64,000 nucleotides of DNA. Origin: Cenarchaeum symbiosum A (GTDB lineage: Archaea > Thermoproteota > Nitrososphaeria > Nitrososphaerales > Nitrosopumilaceae). Under the pieces are notes generated by a model. The model was not told the origin of the DNA, searched no databases, and was given only the letters and a program-made list of their open reading frames with translations. The position numbers were made by a program, and so were the translations under genes. Location of the stretch: contig DP000238.1 in assembly GCA_000200715.1 (NCBI GenBank), positions 62,964 to 126,963 on the forward strand. Reading direction: 5' to 3'. Of this stretch, positions 26,931 through 36,342 are shown piece after piece. Each line of letters begins with the position of its first letter. The stretch's first letter is position 1.

Positions 26931-28181
26931 TTGTTGAACGTGCTCGTGGTAGGCTCCGGTGGGCGCGAGCATGCACTGGGCTGGCGGCTCTCCCAGAGCC
27001 CGGGTGTCGAGGAGGTCTTTACCGCCCCGGGCAACGGCGGGGCCCCGGGCAGTGTGGGGATTGGGTTTTCTGATCTAAACGCCTTGGCCGATTTTGCCGA
27101 TGAGAACGGCTGCTTTACTGTTGTGGGACCTGAGGCTGCCTTGGCCGACGGAATAGTCGACTACTTTGAGGACAGGGGCCTTGGGATAATCGGGCCCTCC
27201 AAGAAGGCGTCATGGCTTGAATCAAGCAAGATATACGCAAAAGAGTTCATGGCGCGAAACGGCATCCCGACTGCAGAGTTTGCCTCCTTCGACGAGCCCC
27301 GAAAGGCGCTAGTGTACGCGGGCTCGCTGTCGTATGACGTAGTGGTCAAGGCCGACGGGCTGGCAGAAGGCAAGGGCGTGGTAGTTTGTCATTCTAAACA
27401 GGATGCAGAATCAGCCATAGATGCGATGCTTGTCGATGGAAAATTCGGCGACGCTGGCAGAAAAATAATAGTGGAGAGGCGCCTCGACGGCATAGAGGCC
27501 TCGTACATTGCCCTCTGCGACGGGGACAGCGCCATTCCGATGGCCGCAAGCAGGGACCACAAGAGGGCCCATGACGGGGACAAGGGCCCCAACACCGGCG
27601 GGATGGGCGCGTACTCGCCTGTTCCGGAAATGGATGGGCCCATGTCAAAGAGGATACAAGATGAGATAATCAACAAGACCGTCTCATGCATGAAATCAGA
27701 AGGGACGCCCTTCCGGGGGTTTTTGTACGCGGGTATCATGATCGATAAAGGGCGGCCGTTCGTCCTGGAATACAACGTAAGAATGGGGGATCCCGAGTGC
27801 CAGCCGTTGATGATGCGCGCAGACTTTGACCTGTACGAGTATCTTTCTGCGGCTACAGGAGGTGGACTCTCCGGCCTGCCTGCCCCCAAGTGGAGCAGCC
27901 AGCATGCCGCATGCATAGTCATGGCGTCAGGGGGCTACCCTGTACGGTATGATATAGGCGAGGAGATAACGGGCCTGGGGGATGTACCCGAGGACGTAAT
28001 GGTCTTTCACGCAGGCACACAGCAGGACGGGGAGAAAGTGCTCACCTCGGGGGGCCGCGTCCTGGGGGTGACCGCCCTGGGAGATACTCTGTCTGGTGCA
28101 GTCTCGCGCGCCTATGATTCTGTATCGAAGATATCATGGCCTGGCGCGCAGTATAGGACAGACATAGGGGTCAGACCCTGA
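26931..28181 (+). CDS. purD: Phosphoribosylamine-glycine ligase
   Basis: A 416-residue ATP-grasp enzyme of purine synthesis (PRA + glycine to GAR). The N-terminal PurD motif is VLVVGSGGREHALGWRL. The ATP-grasp core contains VVKADGLAEGKGVVVC, GPNTGGMGAYSPVPEM and EYNVRMGDPECQPLMMR. The start is one of two tandem TTG codons (26931 or 26934). Its 3' end overlaps the convergent 5-formyl-THF cyclo-ligase by 11 bases. purN lies about 2 kb further on, so several one-carbon/purine genes cluster here. Confidence 0.97.
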   Translation: MLNVLVVGSGGREHALGWRLSQSPGVEEVFTAPGNGGAPGSVGIGFSDLNALADFADENGCFTVVGPEAALADGIVDYFEDRGLGIIGPSKKASWLESSKIYAKEFMARNGIPTAEFASFDEPRKALVYAGSLSYDVVVKADGLAEGKGVVVCHSKQDAESAIDAMLVDGKFGDAGRKIIVERRLDGIEASYIALCDGDSAIPMAASRDHKRAHDGDKGPNTGGMGAYSPVPEMDGPMSKRIQDEIINKTVSCMKSEGTPFRGFLYAGIMIDKGRPFVLEYNVRMGDPECQPLMMRADFDLYEYLSAATGGGLSGLPAPKWSSQHAACIVMASGGYPVRYDIGEEITGLGDVPEDVMVFHAGTQQDGEKVLTSGGRVLGVTALGDTLSGAVSRAYDSVSKISWPGAQYRTDIGVRP

Positions 28182-28722
28182 TCGTCTCATCTTCTGTCAC
28201 TATCCAGTTTACAGGTATGTCATGTTCTTCAGTGGGGACTGATTTTACCAGCTGTTTGGAATAGCACGGAACAATCGAGGGTATATCCAGGCCTGCAAGG
28301 AACCTGTCGTAGTAGCCGCGGCCGTACCCCAGCCGCGAGCCGTCCCTGGCTGTTCCCACCGCGGGAACAATTATCACGTCAGGATCTATACATTCCTCAC
28401 AGTCGTTCCGTGGCTCCATGATGTCGAATTTGCCACTCTCGAGACGGCCAAGATCCCGCACCTCCCTGAATACTAGATCTTCTCCGGGTATAGACGGCAG
28501 GCAGACCTTTCTCCCGCTATCCAGCAGGCCTTGCATCAGTGTATGAGTGGGCACCTCGCTTCCCATTGAGTAATAGCATGCCACCGAGCGGGCCTTGGCA
28601 AACTCGGGGATCTTGCCCATCCTGCGGGCGATCTTCGCCTCTGCTATCCTGATTATATCGTGTGAGAGGGAGTCCCTTCTGGATAAGAGCACGCCCCGGA
28701 GGGCCTCTTTTTCAGCGTTCAA
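28171..28722 (-). CDS. 5-formyltetrahydrofolate cyclo-ligase family protein
   Basis: A 183-residue protein with the family pattern: an N-terminal RRDSLSH region, the substrate region SMGSEVPTHTLM, and the ATP-binding signature GTARDGSRLGYGRGYYDRFL. The enzyme turns 5-formyl-THF into 5,10-methenyl-THF, the same intermediate handled by FolD. FolD is encoded just upstream and overlaps it by 11 bases. The TTG start at 28722 lies inside folD, so they are coupled. Confidence 0.93.
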   Translation of the reverse strand: MNAEKEALRGVLLSRRDSLSHDIIRIAEAKIARRMGKIPEFAKARSVACYYSMGSEVPTHTLMQGLLDSGRKVCLPSIPGEDLVFREVRDLGRLESGKFDIMEPRNDCEECIDPDVIIVPAVGTARDGSRLGYGRGYYDRFLAGLDIPSIVPCYSKQLVKSVPTEEHDIPVNWIVTEDETIRV

Positions 28723-29575
28723 GGCTCTTTACCAGCGAGGCGGCAGTGGTGGTATTCTTTAGCAGCATGGCGACGGTCATCGGGCCCACACCCCCGGGGA
28801 CGGGCGTTATGTGGGAGGCCTTTTCCGATACGGCCGCGTAGTCGGCGTCTCCTGTAAGGCCTCTATCCGACCTGCTTATTGCCACGTCTATGACTACGGC
28901 TCCCTCCTTTACCATGTCCGGGGTTAGCACGAATTTGTCACGGTTGCCCACTGCTGTAACTATCACGTCTGCCCTTCTGGATATGCTGCCTATATCCTTG
29001 GTCCGGGAATGGCAGGTGGTCACGGTGGCATTTCTACCCAGGAATAGATGGTGCAGGGGAATCCCCACCAGCCGGCTCCTGTTAATCAGCACCACTTCTT
29101 TGCCTTCGAGTTCTATATTGTAATAGTCCAGCATCTCCATTATCCCGAGTGGCGTACAGGGGATGAGAGTCGCGGTCCCGGCAGTTAGCAGGCCCGCGTT
29201 TAGCGGCGTGAGGCCGTCTACATCCTTGAGGGGCGATATGGCAGATACCACCTTGATCTCGCGTATGCCCTCTGGCAGGGGCATCTGCACCAGTATTCCG
29301 TGGACGGAGCGGTCGGAGTTGAGCTCGGCTATCAGCTTCAAGAGATCCCCCTCGGTGGTGGATGGCCCGAGCCGGTGGTCCTGGGTGGTTATCCCCACTT
29401 CGGCGCATGCCGCATGCTTGTTTCGCACATATGTGCCTGATGCGGGGTCGTCCCCCACTAGAACAGTGGCAAGGCACGGGTCGGTCCCGCCCGATTTTAG
29501 CTCGGCTACTGCCATCTTTACCCTTTCCTTGACGGCGGCTGCCACCGCCTTTCCATCCATTCTTACCGTGGCCAA
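28712..29575 (-). CDS. folD: Methylene-THF dehydrogenase / methenyl-THF cyclohydrolase
   Basis: The frame runs upstream to 29722, but family length and content favour the TTG at 29575 (MATVRMDGKAVAAAVKERV, 287 residues). Motifs in order are VGDDPASGTYVRNKHAACAE with catalytic K, QMPLPEG, the Rossmann segment VVLINRSRLVGIPLHHL, and the C-terminal signature TPVPGGVGPMTVAMLLKNT. It interconverts methylene-, methenyl- and formyl-THF. The formyl-THF product is the donor for PurN in the same region. The gene downstream is its functional neighbour, the cyclo-ligase. Confidence 0.95.
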   Translation of the reverse strand: MATVRMDGKAVAAAVKERVKMAVAELKSGGTDPCLATVLVGDDPASGTYVRNKHAACAEVGITTQDHRLGPSTTEGDLLKLIAELNSDRSVHGILVQMPLPEGIREIKVVSAISPLKDVDGLTPLNAGLLTAGTATLIPCTPLGIMEMLDYYNIELEGKEVVLINRSRLVGIPLHHLFLGRNATVTTCHSRTKDIGSISRRADVIVTAVGNRDKFVLTPDMVKEGAVVIDVAISRSDRGLTGDADYAAVSEKASHITPVPGGVGPMTVAMLLKNTTTAASLVKSLER

Positions 29576-29685
29576 CTTTATTCCCGCGGAATTTTTGTTA
29601 TTTAATGCTTGGAATCCCCATGCCGCGGCATCTCCTAGGACAAACCGGCCCAAGATTTGAATATACGTAGGAGCCCGCCCATATT

Positions 29686-30000
29686 GTGAAGACAGAGTTT
29701 GACGTCTCCAAGTATGCGGCAAAGCTGCGTGGAACCAGGTATTACCACACGTTCATAGACCGGGATTCCCTGGCGGCGGGCATCCTCTGTCTTGACCCCG
29801 GGGATGAGGATACGCAAGAGCCCCACGATACAGATGAGGTATACTATGTGATCAAAGGAGACGGCTTTCTCCGCATAGGTAAAAAAGATCATCCGGTATC
29901 TGCCGGAATGGCGTTTTTCGTGCCAAAGGAGATGGAGCACCACTTTCATGGGCATACCAAAAGACTTGAGGTGATCTACTTTTTCGGTGGAACGGACTAA
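29686..30000 (+). CDS. Cupin-domain protein
   Basis: A 104-residue single-domain cupin from a GTG start. Motif 1 is EPHDTDEVYYVIKGDGFLRIG and motif 2 is GMAFFVPKEMEHHFH. The metal-binding His/Glu set (H, E, then HH) is present. A GAATATACG element about 22 bases upstream fits a leaderless promoter. It is divergent from folD and its stop overlaps that of purN by four bases. The substrate cannot be inferred from the cupin fold alone. Confidence 0.9.
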   Translation: MKTEFDVSKYAAKLRGTRYYHTFIDRDSLAAGILCLDPGDEDTQEPHDTDEVYYVIKGDGFLRIGKKDHPVSAGMAFFVPKEMEHHFHGHTKRLEVIYFFGGTD

Positions 30001-30623
30001 CCCACGCATACCCTGCGGCCCTTGACCTGTATCTTTCCCCGTGCAAACAGCTCCACCGTATAGGGGTAGATCTTGTGCTCGCGGGCCAGTATCCTCTTTG
30101 AGAGGGACTCTTCTGTGTCGTCTTCCCGTATCTGGACCACCGACTGGGCCACCACGGGGCCCGTGTCTGTGCCCTCGTCTACCAGATGGACCGTACACCC
30201 GGAGACCTTGGCGCCGTATTCGAGCGCCTGCTTCTGGGCATCAATTCCGCGGAAGGATGGCAAAAGGGCGGGATGTATGTTGAGCATCCTGTGCTTGTAC
30301 CTTTTGACGCACTCGGGCCCGATGATCCTCATAAAGCCCGCCAGGCAGACCAGCCCGTCCCTGCGGGTCACCCCGTGCCTGCGCAGGGCGGCCATCACCT
30401 TCCGGTCGTACTCTTTCCGGGTGCCGGAAAAGCCCCTGCTTTCTACCACTTCTGTATCGACCCCCAGCCTCTCCGCTATGCGGAGGCCCCGGGCGTCGGA
30501 CCTGCTGGAGATGACCACCGCCAGGTTGGCGGGGACTCGTCTCTTCTGCACGTGTTTTATTATCGCCTCCATGTTGCTGCCCCTGCCGCTGATCAATATT
30601 CCAATATTCAGCAATCTAGTCAA
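29997..30623 (-). CDS. purN: Phosphoribosylglycinamide formyltransferase
   Basis: A 208-residue formyl-THF-dependent GAR transformylase. It has the N-terminal phosphate site ILISGRGSNMEAIIKH, the active-site segment LVCLAGFMRIIGPE, NIHPALLPSFRG with catalytic His, and GCTVHLVDEGTDTGPVVAQ with catalytic Asp. The TTG at 30623 is used as start; the next upstream codons are poor. Its promoter must share the spacer with the divergent MBL-fold gene. Confidence 0.96.
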   Translation of the reverse strand: MTRLLNIGILISGRGSNMEAIIKHVQKRRVPANLAVVISSRSDARGLRIAERLGVDTEVVESRGFSGTRKEYDRKVMAALRRHGVTRRDGLVCLAGFMRIIGPECVKRYKHRMLNIHPALLPSFRGIDAQKQALEYGAKVSGCTVHLVDEGTDTGPVVAQSVVQIREDDTEESLSKRILAREHKIYPYTVELFARGKIQVKGRRVCVG

Positions 30624-30641
30624 ATGTGCGTCATTCCTGCA

Positions 30642-30650
30642 GTTTATATC
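30642..30650 (+). promoter_or_regulatory. TATA box of the MBL-fold gene
   Basis: GTTTATATC centred about 28 bases before the TTG start at 30675. It supports that start and a leaderless transcript. Confidence 0.5.
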
Positions 30651-30674
30651 AATTATACCTCGGGGGGTGCATGT

Positions 30675-31667
30675 TTGACCAGCGTTAACACGAACAGCAT
30701 CCGCATGACCGACAACGGCATATCCTGCGAGCTAAACGGCCAAAAGATCTACATGGACCCCAAGCGGGCCGCGGCCGACGCACTCAACTTTCTATCTCAC
30801 GGGCACACCGACCATCTGCCGTCGGGAGGCACCGGCAGGCTGCTCGCGTCTAAAGAGACCGCCAGAATAGCCTCGCTAAGGGGGACGAAAATGGAGAACC
30901 ATGTAGACGGCATGGACGGCCTTGAGATGATCGATGCGGGGCACATACTGGGCGCCCGCGGCCTGCTAGCCGACGGCGTCTTTTACACGGGGGACATATG
31001 CACCAGAGAAAGGGGCTTTCTTCCCGGCGCCCGCGTGCCAAAGTGCGAGGTCCTGATCACCGAGTGCACCTTTGGGCTGCCCGAGTTCTCGCTTCCCTCC
31101 CTTGACGAAGTAAAAGTGGAGACCAACCGCATAATATCGGAGGCATACTCGTCGGGGAGGCCGGTCATACTAATGGGGTACCAGCTGGGAAAGGCGCAGA
31201 CGCTAAGCCACCTGTTCGGGCACTGGGATCCGTTATACTATCACGATTCTGTAAAAAAGATGAACGATCTGCACCGTGAGATGGGGGTGCCCCTCCGGGA
31301 TGTGCCGGGGCACTCTGAGGTGGAATCAGAAGGCCTGCTGGACAAGGGGCCCTGGGTAATGGTGGCGCCCATGATGACCGACAGGAATGCGTTTGTGCGC
31401 CGAATGCGGATAAAGTACAACGCGGTGATGGTGAGCTTTAGCGGGTGGGCGCGCTCGCCGAGATTCTCATTCGGGCAGAGGGGAGACCACTCTGTTCCGT
31501 TGAGCGACCACTGTGATTATAACGAGCTTGTAAAGATGGTGGAAGATTCGGGGGCGAAAACAGTGTATACGATACACGGCTTTACCGACGAGTTTGCAGC
31601 AGACCTGTGCAAGCTGGGCTATGATGCGCGCCCACTCAGGGCGCAGTCGCTTGACTGTTTCGTATGA
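30675..31667 (+). CDS. MBL-fold exonuclease-like hydrolase (mRNA 3'-end processing factor type)
   Basis: The frame is open from 30186, but the protein recognisably begins at the TTG at 30675 (MTSVNTNSIRMTDNGISCEL), 330 residues. The metal site HGHTDHLPSGG is near residue 45, DAGHILGARGLL and FYTGDICTRE follow, and a C-terminal HSVPLSDHCDYNEL contributes further ligands. Such proteins resemble the YSH1/CPSF73-related or DNA-ligase-associated exonuclease branch. The role may be RNA or DNA 3' processing. No partner gene is adjacent. Confidence 0.85.
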   Translation: MTSVNTNSIRMTDNGISCELNGQKIYMDPKRAAADALNFLSHGHTDHLPSGGTGRLLASKETARIASLRGTKMENHVDGMDGLEMIDAGHILGARGLLADGVFYTGDICTRERGFLPGARVPKCEVLITECTFGLPEFSLPSLDEVKVETNRIISEAYSSGRPVILMGYQLGKAQTLSHLFGHWDPLYYHDSVKKMNDLHREMGVPLRDVPGHSEVESEGLLDKGPWVMVAPMMTDRNAFVRRMRIKYNAVMVSFSGWARSPRFSFGQRGDHSVPLSDHCDYNELVKMVEDSGAKTVYTIHGFTDEFAADLCKLGYDARPLRAQSLDCFV

Positions 31668-31907
31668 TCAGGTGAGCCCGCGGAACTTTCTGCACTCGCA
31701 CTCTATTATGAGGCAGGTCCCCGTGTTTCTTATATGGTCGTCCATGGAATGGCCGCAGTCGCCGTTCTTGCACATGCGCCGCTCGATCTCCCTCCGGATA
31801 ACCGACTGGGCTATCGTGTTTGCCTTTTCCACAGAGCAGCCCTTTTTGTCTATGTAAAAATGGACTATGTGGTTGTAGAGGGCCTCTGAATCAAACTCTT
31901 TCTCCAT
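31668..31907 (-). CDS. Small Cys-rich hypothetical protein
   Basis: A 79-residue protein: a helical N-terminal half (FDSEALYNHIVHFYIDKKG) and a Cys/His-rich C-terminal half (MCKNGDCGHSMDDH, then CLIIECECRKF) that could bind one zinc ion. The gene starts one base after the stop of the AsnC-type gene on the same strand, so the two are an operon. No family recognised. Confidence 0.7.
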   Translation of the reverse strand: MEKEFDSEALYNHIVHFYIDKKGCSVEKANTIAQSVIRREIERRMCKNGDCGHSMDDHIRNTGTCLIIECECRKFRGLT

Positions 31908-32222
31908 CTACCGTCCCCCCTGGGATGGTATCCAGTGGAGGGTTATAGTCGACCTTATCCGGGGTATCTGTCTTATCTTGGCTATGATCTTGTCTAGTAC
32001 GTCCCGCTCGGCTTCGATCTTGCAGAATATGTCGTATATCCCGTAGGTGCCCCGCACCTCCTTTACCTCGGGGATCCCGGTGAGTTCGGCTATGATATCG
32101 GTCTCTTTGCCCAGATCGCACTGTATAAGCACGTATACCTTTTCCATGGATATGGTAGGGCTACCATCTATTTCAAATGTTCGCATAGACACTCTTCCGT
32201 ATTCGCGCCACCAATCTTGCAT
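31908..32222 (-). CDS. Lrp/AsnC ligand-binding (RAM) domain protein without HTH
   Basis: The open frame gives 104 residues, but the conserved part starts at an internal ATG (32147, MEKVYVLIQCDLGKE; about 79 residues) or at 32189. The segment KETDIIAELTGIPEVKEVRG and the following GTYGIYDIFCKI is the RAM ligand-binding fold of Lrp/AsnC regulators. There is no DNA-binding helix-turn-helix, so it would sense an amino acid or act through a partner. A 15-base palindrome lies 23 bases upstream of the longest start. Confidence 0.85.
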   Translation of the reverse strand: MQDWWREYGRVSMRTFEIDGSPTISMEKVYVLIQCDLGKETDIIAELTGIPEVKEVRGTYGIYDIFCKIEAERDVLDKIIAKIRQIPRIRSTITLHWIPSQGGR

Positions 32223-32244
32223 GACTGAATTAGGTATGAATCTC

Positions 32245-32259
32245 TACCATAATATGGTA
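32245..32259. promoter_or_regulatory. Perfect 7+1+7 palindrome upstream of the RAM-domain gene
   Basis: TACCATAATATGGTA is a perfect inverted repeat with a one-base centre, in the spacer ahead of the AsnC-type gene. Its position suits an operator; the binding protein is unknown. Confidence 0.5.
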
Positions 32260-32640
32260 TTTTCATGTATTTATTATGATTCTCATGTAAAAAACCTCCT
32301 TACTTCTAGCTTTTGGGTTTACCAACGCCTTTGATAAATTCCCTCGGATGACAGCCTCTGTAAACTGTTTATCCTAACGTCCCCTATTTCCTGAACATCC
32401 CTTCAACAATTTCCAACCATTTATACTGCCAGATGGCTCTTCCAATCAGGATTCTAGTGCTCTTGCAGATGCAATGTATCTAAAAGAACAGCAACAACCA
32501 AGCTTAGATTATCCGCTGTTTTGGATAATTTAACAGCACTAGTAGAGTCTATGCATATTGAAAACTGATCAGCATCATTTACACATATGATCGTATTTAT
32601 TTATTCCCGCCAGCTTATAGATCATGAGTCATCCATTAGT
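32260..32640. other. AT-rich spacer, no gene seen
   Basis: About 380 bases between the AsnC-type operon and the transposase remnant. All six frames are short and no RNA gene or repeat is evident. The AT-richness marks entry into the accessory patch that runs to about 36.3 kb. Confidence 0.45.
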
Positions 32641-32834
32641 GTATGAATCGAACGAAGAATAATAGATGTCCCACAAGTATAGGGTGATTACGATGTTGGA
32701 ACAGTCCAAGGCCAAGAGTGATAAGATAATTGCCTAGATGGGAGATACATCCTGACTCGACAAAATGAGGATAACCTAGATGGGGGAGGTCATTTCCAGC
32801 AGGCTGCAGACAAATACTTTGAGGAGAAAAGCAA

Positions 32835-33254
32835 GTGCATCATGAAGGTCATGAAGCTCGACCGAGCCAATCGGCACTGGCAGGTTCTCGGGATGCCGGG
32901 TCCGTCGGACTGTACAAGGTGCTACCCGATGCTGGCGTCCACGTACTACACAAAAGGAACAAATACAACCAGCTGTCTCTGGGTAAGATCAGGAACAACG
33001 CAGGACTATCCAAAAGAAGTATTAATGTAGAATATTATTTCTCTCGTATGAAGAATTATGCGATATTGCTCGGGCCGCACAAAGACGGTGCGGGGTATCT
33101 AGACCAGATTATCTGTGCGGCGACATGCCTGGCGGACATGTGGAAGATTCAACAAACCCGGATGACAAACGGCGGCGTTATGACCCCTATACGAACAGCA
33201 ATTCTAGGATGCACAGTGGAGCTGTACGATTGCGCATTACCCAACAAATTTTAG
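32835..33254 (+). pseudogene. Decayed DDE-type transposase (C-terminal remnant)
   Basis: One frame of about 139 codons retains the end of a DDE transposase: a second-Asp-like region around SRDAGSVGLYKVLPDAG and a catalytic-Glu region INVEYYFSRMKNYAILL, followed by a helical tail CAATCLADMW. The order and spacing fit the IS5-like / DDE_4 group. The N-terminal part with the first Asp is missing; upstream frames to 32650 are broken by stops. I saw no clear terminal inverted repeats, so the element is likely old. Confidence 0.6.
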
Positions 33255-33346
33255 ACATTACTGTAGTGATTCTCTGCTGATGCATAACATTTTAGAAAAT
33301 GACATACTTAGAAAAGATCAGTCTGCATATCTAGCTCAAAATCTAT

Positions 33347-35989
33347 CTAGATATGAGATGATTTCTCTACACTATCCATAGATTCTGATAACTCATTATT
33401 TATTTCTTCTTCTATTTTATAATCTCTTAATCCATCCATTACAATCTCCAATTCATCTTTAACACCATTTAGACGATCTTTATGTTCTTTGAAATTGATG
33501 GATTCTTTAATTGTTTGATATTGTTTCAAATATTTATTTAGCTCTGATCTAGTATAGAATATAGAATTCAATTCTCGGTTTTTTATTATTATTTTCAGGC
33601 ATTTTATCCATAATAGGGTTATTTGGAGATCTTTAACTGGCCATTTCCATGACAAATCAGCAAAAATTTGAAGAAAATATTCGATATATTGTCTAGAATA
33701 GAATAACTCACTACTAGTGATAGATCTGCTTTCTTTGCCATCTATAGCTAAGTCTAATTTCAATATTTCCATCATCAATTCGCTTAGCGCATTTATCGAC
33801 ATTCTATGTTCCATGTCATTTTCTTTTTGCAGTTTGTTTAACATTTCATTTAATCCAGCTAGAAAAATTAACATATTTTTTTTCACATACGCATGACTCA
33901 TGATCGAACGCCACATTTTCACTGCTGGAGAACCAACAAGTTGATATACGCTTGAAACACCGGGTTTACCAGGGACAATTATTTCATCAATTTTTTCACT
34001 TTCTTTCTCATCTGTATCATCTCCAGATTCAGATTTTATCTTTTCTAGTAAATCCCATCTCGGTAATATATGACGGCCGAAATATTTTAGATAAGCCAAC
34101 AGACATTCATTACCAGTTTTTATGTTCGGATCTGTGGCCCACTCTACTAATGATGCAATAGTATTATCATAATACCATGTAGCCCACTGGGTATTTTTGG
34201 ACTGGCTATCTATGCTTAATTTTATATTAAAAGCATTCATTCCTAAACGTGTAATATGGGTTTTACCATCAAGTATGCTATTCTTCATCATCATATGCCA
34301 TAGTCTAATCATTGTATTTCTGTATGTTTTTTCAAGAAATTCTTGTGGTGTTGGAATAGGTTCTTCATCATTTATATACAACTGAAAGAATTCGGAGGAA
34401 CATTGTTGTCTATCATGTTGAACACAGCCTAATATCACCTCACTAATATGTTCAAAAAATAAATCTTTGTTAAATTCTTGTATACTTTGTATAGTAGCTT
34501 TATAGAGAAACCGTTCATACAATTTTTGTATGATTTCTATTTTTTCATTAATTGATAATTTTCTGATTTGCTGATATAGTATATTTTTGGATTTTTTATT
34601 TTTCAACAGACTGTCAACCATAGGACTATACTGTTCTTTTCGTTCTAGAATATCATAATATCCTTTAATTGACAATTTAGTATCGTCATCATTTGTTAAT
34701 TTTTCTGTGCCGATATCATTAGATTTTATAACATTATCATATGTCTCGATTAGCTTACTAAGCTGTATTTTTTTATCGGATTGTAACTCTTCAATTCTAT
34801 CGCATAGAAATTCGTTAATTTTCTCATATTTGAGTAATTTAGTAACTTCAAAACTATCAGCATTTTTAGTGATAAAATGATATATTTCAAATAATTTCTT
34901 AAATTGCATATTTCTTTCAAATAATAATTCTCCAATGTATTCGTTACGTTTGAAGTTTTTGGATATATCATTTATACTGACATCACCCACATCCTTAACA
35001 CGGTTGTAAATATCAAACATTTTTTCTAAACCCATTTTAAAAATTAAAATATTATTTAGTTCAACTGCCCTTAACATTATCTGTTCCCATACTGCAAATT
35101 TTGTTTTAATATCATGATACTTTTTGCTAAGATTCTCTCTATCAAGATCTTCATTAACGATTTTAAATAAATCAATAGCAAAGTTATCGTTCTCGATGAA
35201 TAATGCATTATTCATATCTTTTACAACCTCTGCCATCATTTGATCAGGCTGTAGCTTGTTTATGATATAATAAACATATCCGGCAAGATATAACATTGAA
35301 AATGAAGTGCCTAAAAATATAAATGGTAGAACCACGACAATCTTATGTTCAGGATCAGCATGTTCACCCTCCGTCGATTTCATACTATCCCCTGGTAGGT
35401 ATGTAATATACACAACTGTCATAGTGCTTAACACTATCAAAGATATGAAGATGAAAATAAAAGTATACAATACATAATTTTTCATTTGATGTATCATGCC
35501 GATCATCGTATAGGACTGTGCCCTGAACTGGATACCAAGTAGAGTAGCACCCAACGTTACTGCCAATGTAGTCACAAGTATCTCTGCATTAATCATTAGT
35601 ATATTCGCAACATCGTCGTTAGCAATGTTGCCATCAATAGGATAAAGTGATAATATTATTAAACTGATCACAAAGAATCCCAGACAAAAAATACGTGAGC
35701 CCCGTTTGAATAAACGTGGTAACTCATTGTCTGAAGAATTTTTGCAAAAGAATGATCGTATTAAACGGTAACTATCATTCTGGGTACAACATTCACATTC
35801 TTGGAAACGTTTCCATAATCCCAATATGCTATAGCTGCCAATTACTGATATATAACAGATTCTGTGTTGCAGTGGTAAGTTATGCGTCAAATCTCTGATG
35901 CTTGTAGACCAGAGCATAGCCACATGATATGCTAGCACACTTCTACATTCTATTCTAACAAGCATGTACGCGCTACGCAGGGCGAACAA
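33347..35989 (-). CDS. Large membrane protein, family shared with two others in this window
   Basis: Up to 880 residues (an internal ATG about 25 codons in is possible). After an N-terminal cytosolic part, four hydrophobic helices lie between about residues 97 and 260, including ANILMINAEILVTTLAVTLG, the motif TLLGIQFRAQSYTM, YTFIFIFISLIVLSTMTVVY and PFIFLGTSFSMLYLAGYVYY. About 600 mostly helical, charged residues follow. The same layout occurs in the protein at 49053-51668 and in the second half of the fused glycosyltransferase. The first helices distantly recall DUF2254 membrane proteins, which is only an impression. The gene is strikingly AT-rich compared with neighbours and with its GC-rich paralogue. 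Function unknown. Confidence 0.8.
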   Translation of the reverse strand: MFALRSAYMLVRIECRSVLAYHVAMLWSTSIRDLTHNLPLQHRICYISVIGSYSILGLWKRFQECECCTQNDSYRLIRSFFCKNSSDNELPRLFKRGSRIFCLGFFVISLIILSLYPIDGNIANDDVANILMINAEILVTTLAVTLGATLLGIQFRAQSYTMIGMIHQMKNYVLYTFIFIFISLIVLSTMTVVYITYLPGDSMKSTEGEHADPEHKIVVVLPFIFLGTSFSMLYLAGYVYYIINKLQPDQMMAEVVKDMNNALFIENDNFAIDLFKIVNEDLDRENLSKKYHDIKTKFAVWEQIMLRAVELNNILIFKMGLEKMFDIYNRVKDVGDVSINDISKNFKRNEYIGELLFERNMQFKKLFEIYHFITKNADSFEVTKLLKYEKINEFLCDRIEELQSDKKIQLSKLIETYDNVIKSNDIGTEKLTNDDDTKLSIKGYYDILERKEQYSPMVDSLLKNKKSKNILYQQIRKLSINEKIEIIQKLYERFLYKATIQSIQEFNKDLFFEHISEVILGCVQHDRQQCSSEFFQLYINDEEPIPTPQEFLEKTYRNTMIRLWHMMMKNSILDGKTHITRLGMNAFNIKLSIDSQSKNTQWATWYYDNTIASLVEWATDPNIKTGNECLLAYLKYFGRHILPRWDLLEKIKSESGDDTDEKESEKIDEIIVPGKPGVSSVYQLVGSPAVKMWRSIMSHAYVKKNMLIFLAGLNEMLNKLQKENDMEHRMSINALSELMMEILKLDLAIDGKESRSITSSELFYSRQYIEYFLQIFADLSWKWPVKDLQITLLWIKCLKIIIKNRELNSIFYTRSELNKYLKQYQTIKESINFKEHKDRLNGVKDELEIVMDGLRDYKIEEEINNELSESMDSVEKSSHI

Positions 35990-36342
35990 CTTTTCCCTCT
36001 TACCACATCCTGTAAAGTGCCAACATGGTACGGTATAACGCCTTCTCCAGCTCGGTGATCTCCGCCATTCCCTCTTTCCTTTTTATTTTACCAAACTCTT
36101 CCCACGTCTAGCTGATTTGTACGCCTTGAACCTTGGTAGCTATACTATGTCGCTCTAGTTTGTCATTCGTTCCTATGGTCTTACAATTCTATTCTAGTAG
36201 ACTCTGCTAAGGTCATGAAAGGCAATGCGATCTTCGTAACCCATACGTCTTTCGGTAAAGGACCGTTAAGCCGTGGGGAACAAAAATATTCATTTCGCAT
36301 TGGTCATAAAGGATAATTAATGGCTAGGAGGGCAAGTAGGAT
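35990..36342. other. Spacer with a possible 36-codon gene remnant
   Basis: A minus-strand frame at 36000-36107 reads ...EGMAEITELEKALYRTMLAL and ends with a TAA, bounded upstream by a stop. It looks like the tail of a small helical protein, but no start or family can be assigned. The rest of the 350 bases shows no gene; composition changes from AT-rich to core-like toward lysW. Confidence 0.35.
36325..36332 (+). promoter_or_regulatory. Ribosome-binding site of lysW
   Basis: TAGGAGGG ten bases before the lysW ATG at 36343. It fixes the start of this 55-residue gene. Confidence 0.65.

Noticed and set aside
30186..30674. Plus-strand frame preceding the MBL-fold gene
   Set aside because: It lies antisense to purN and reads as a shadow; the TTG at 30675 with its own TATA box is the better start.
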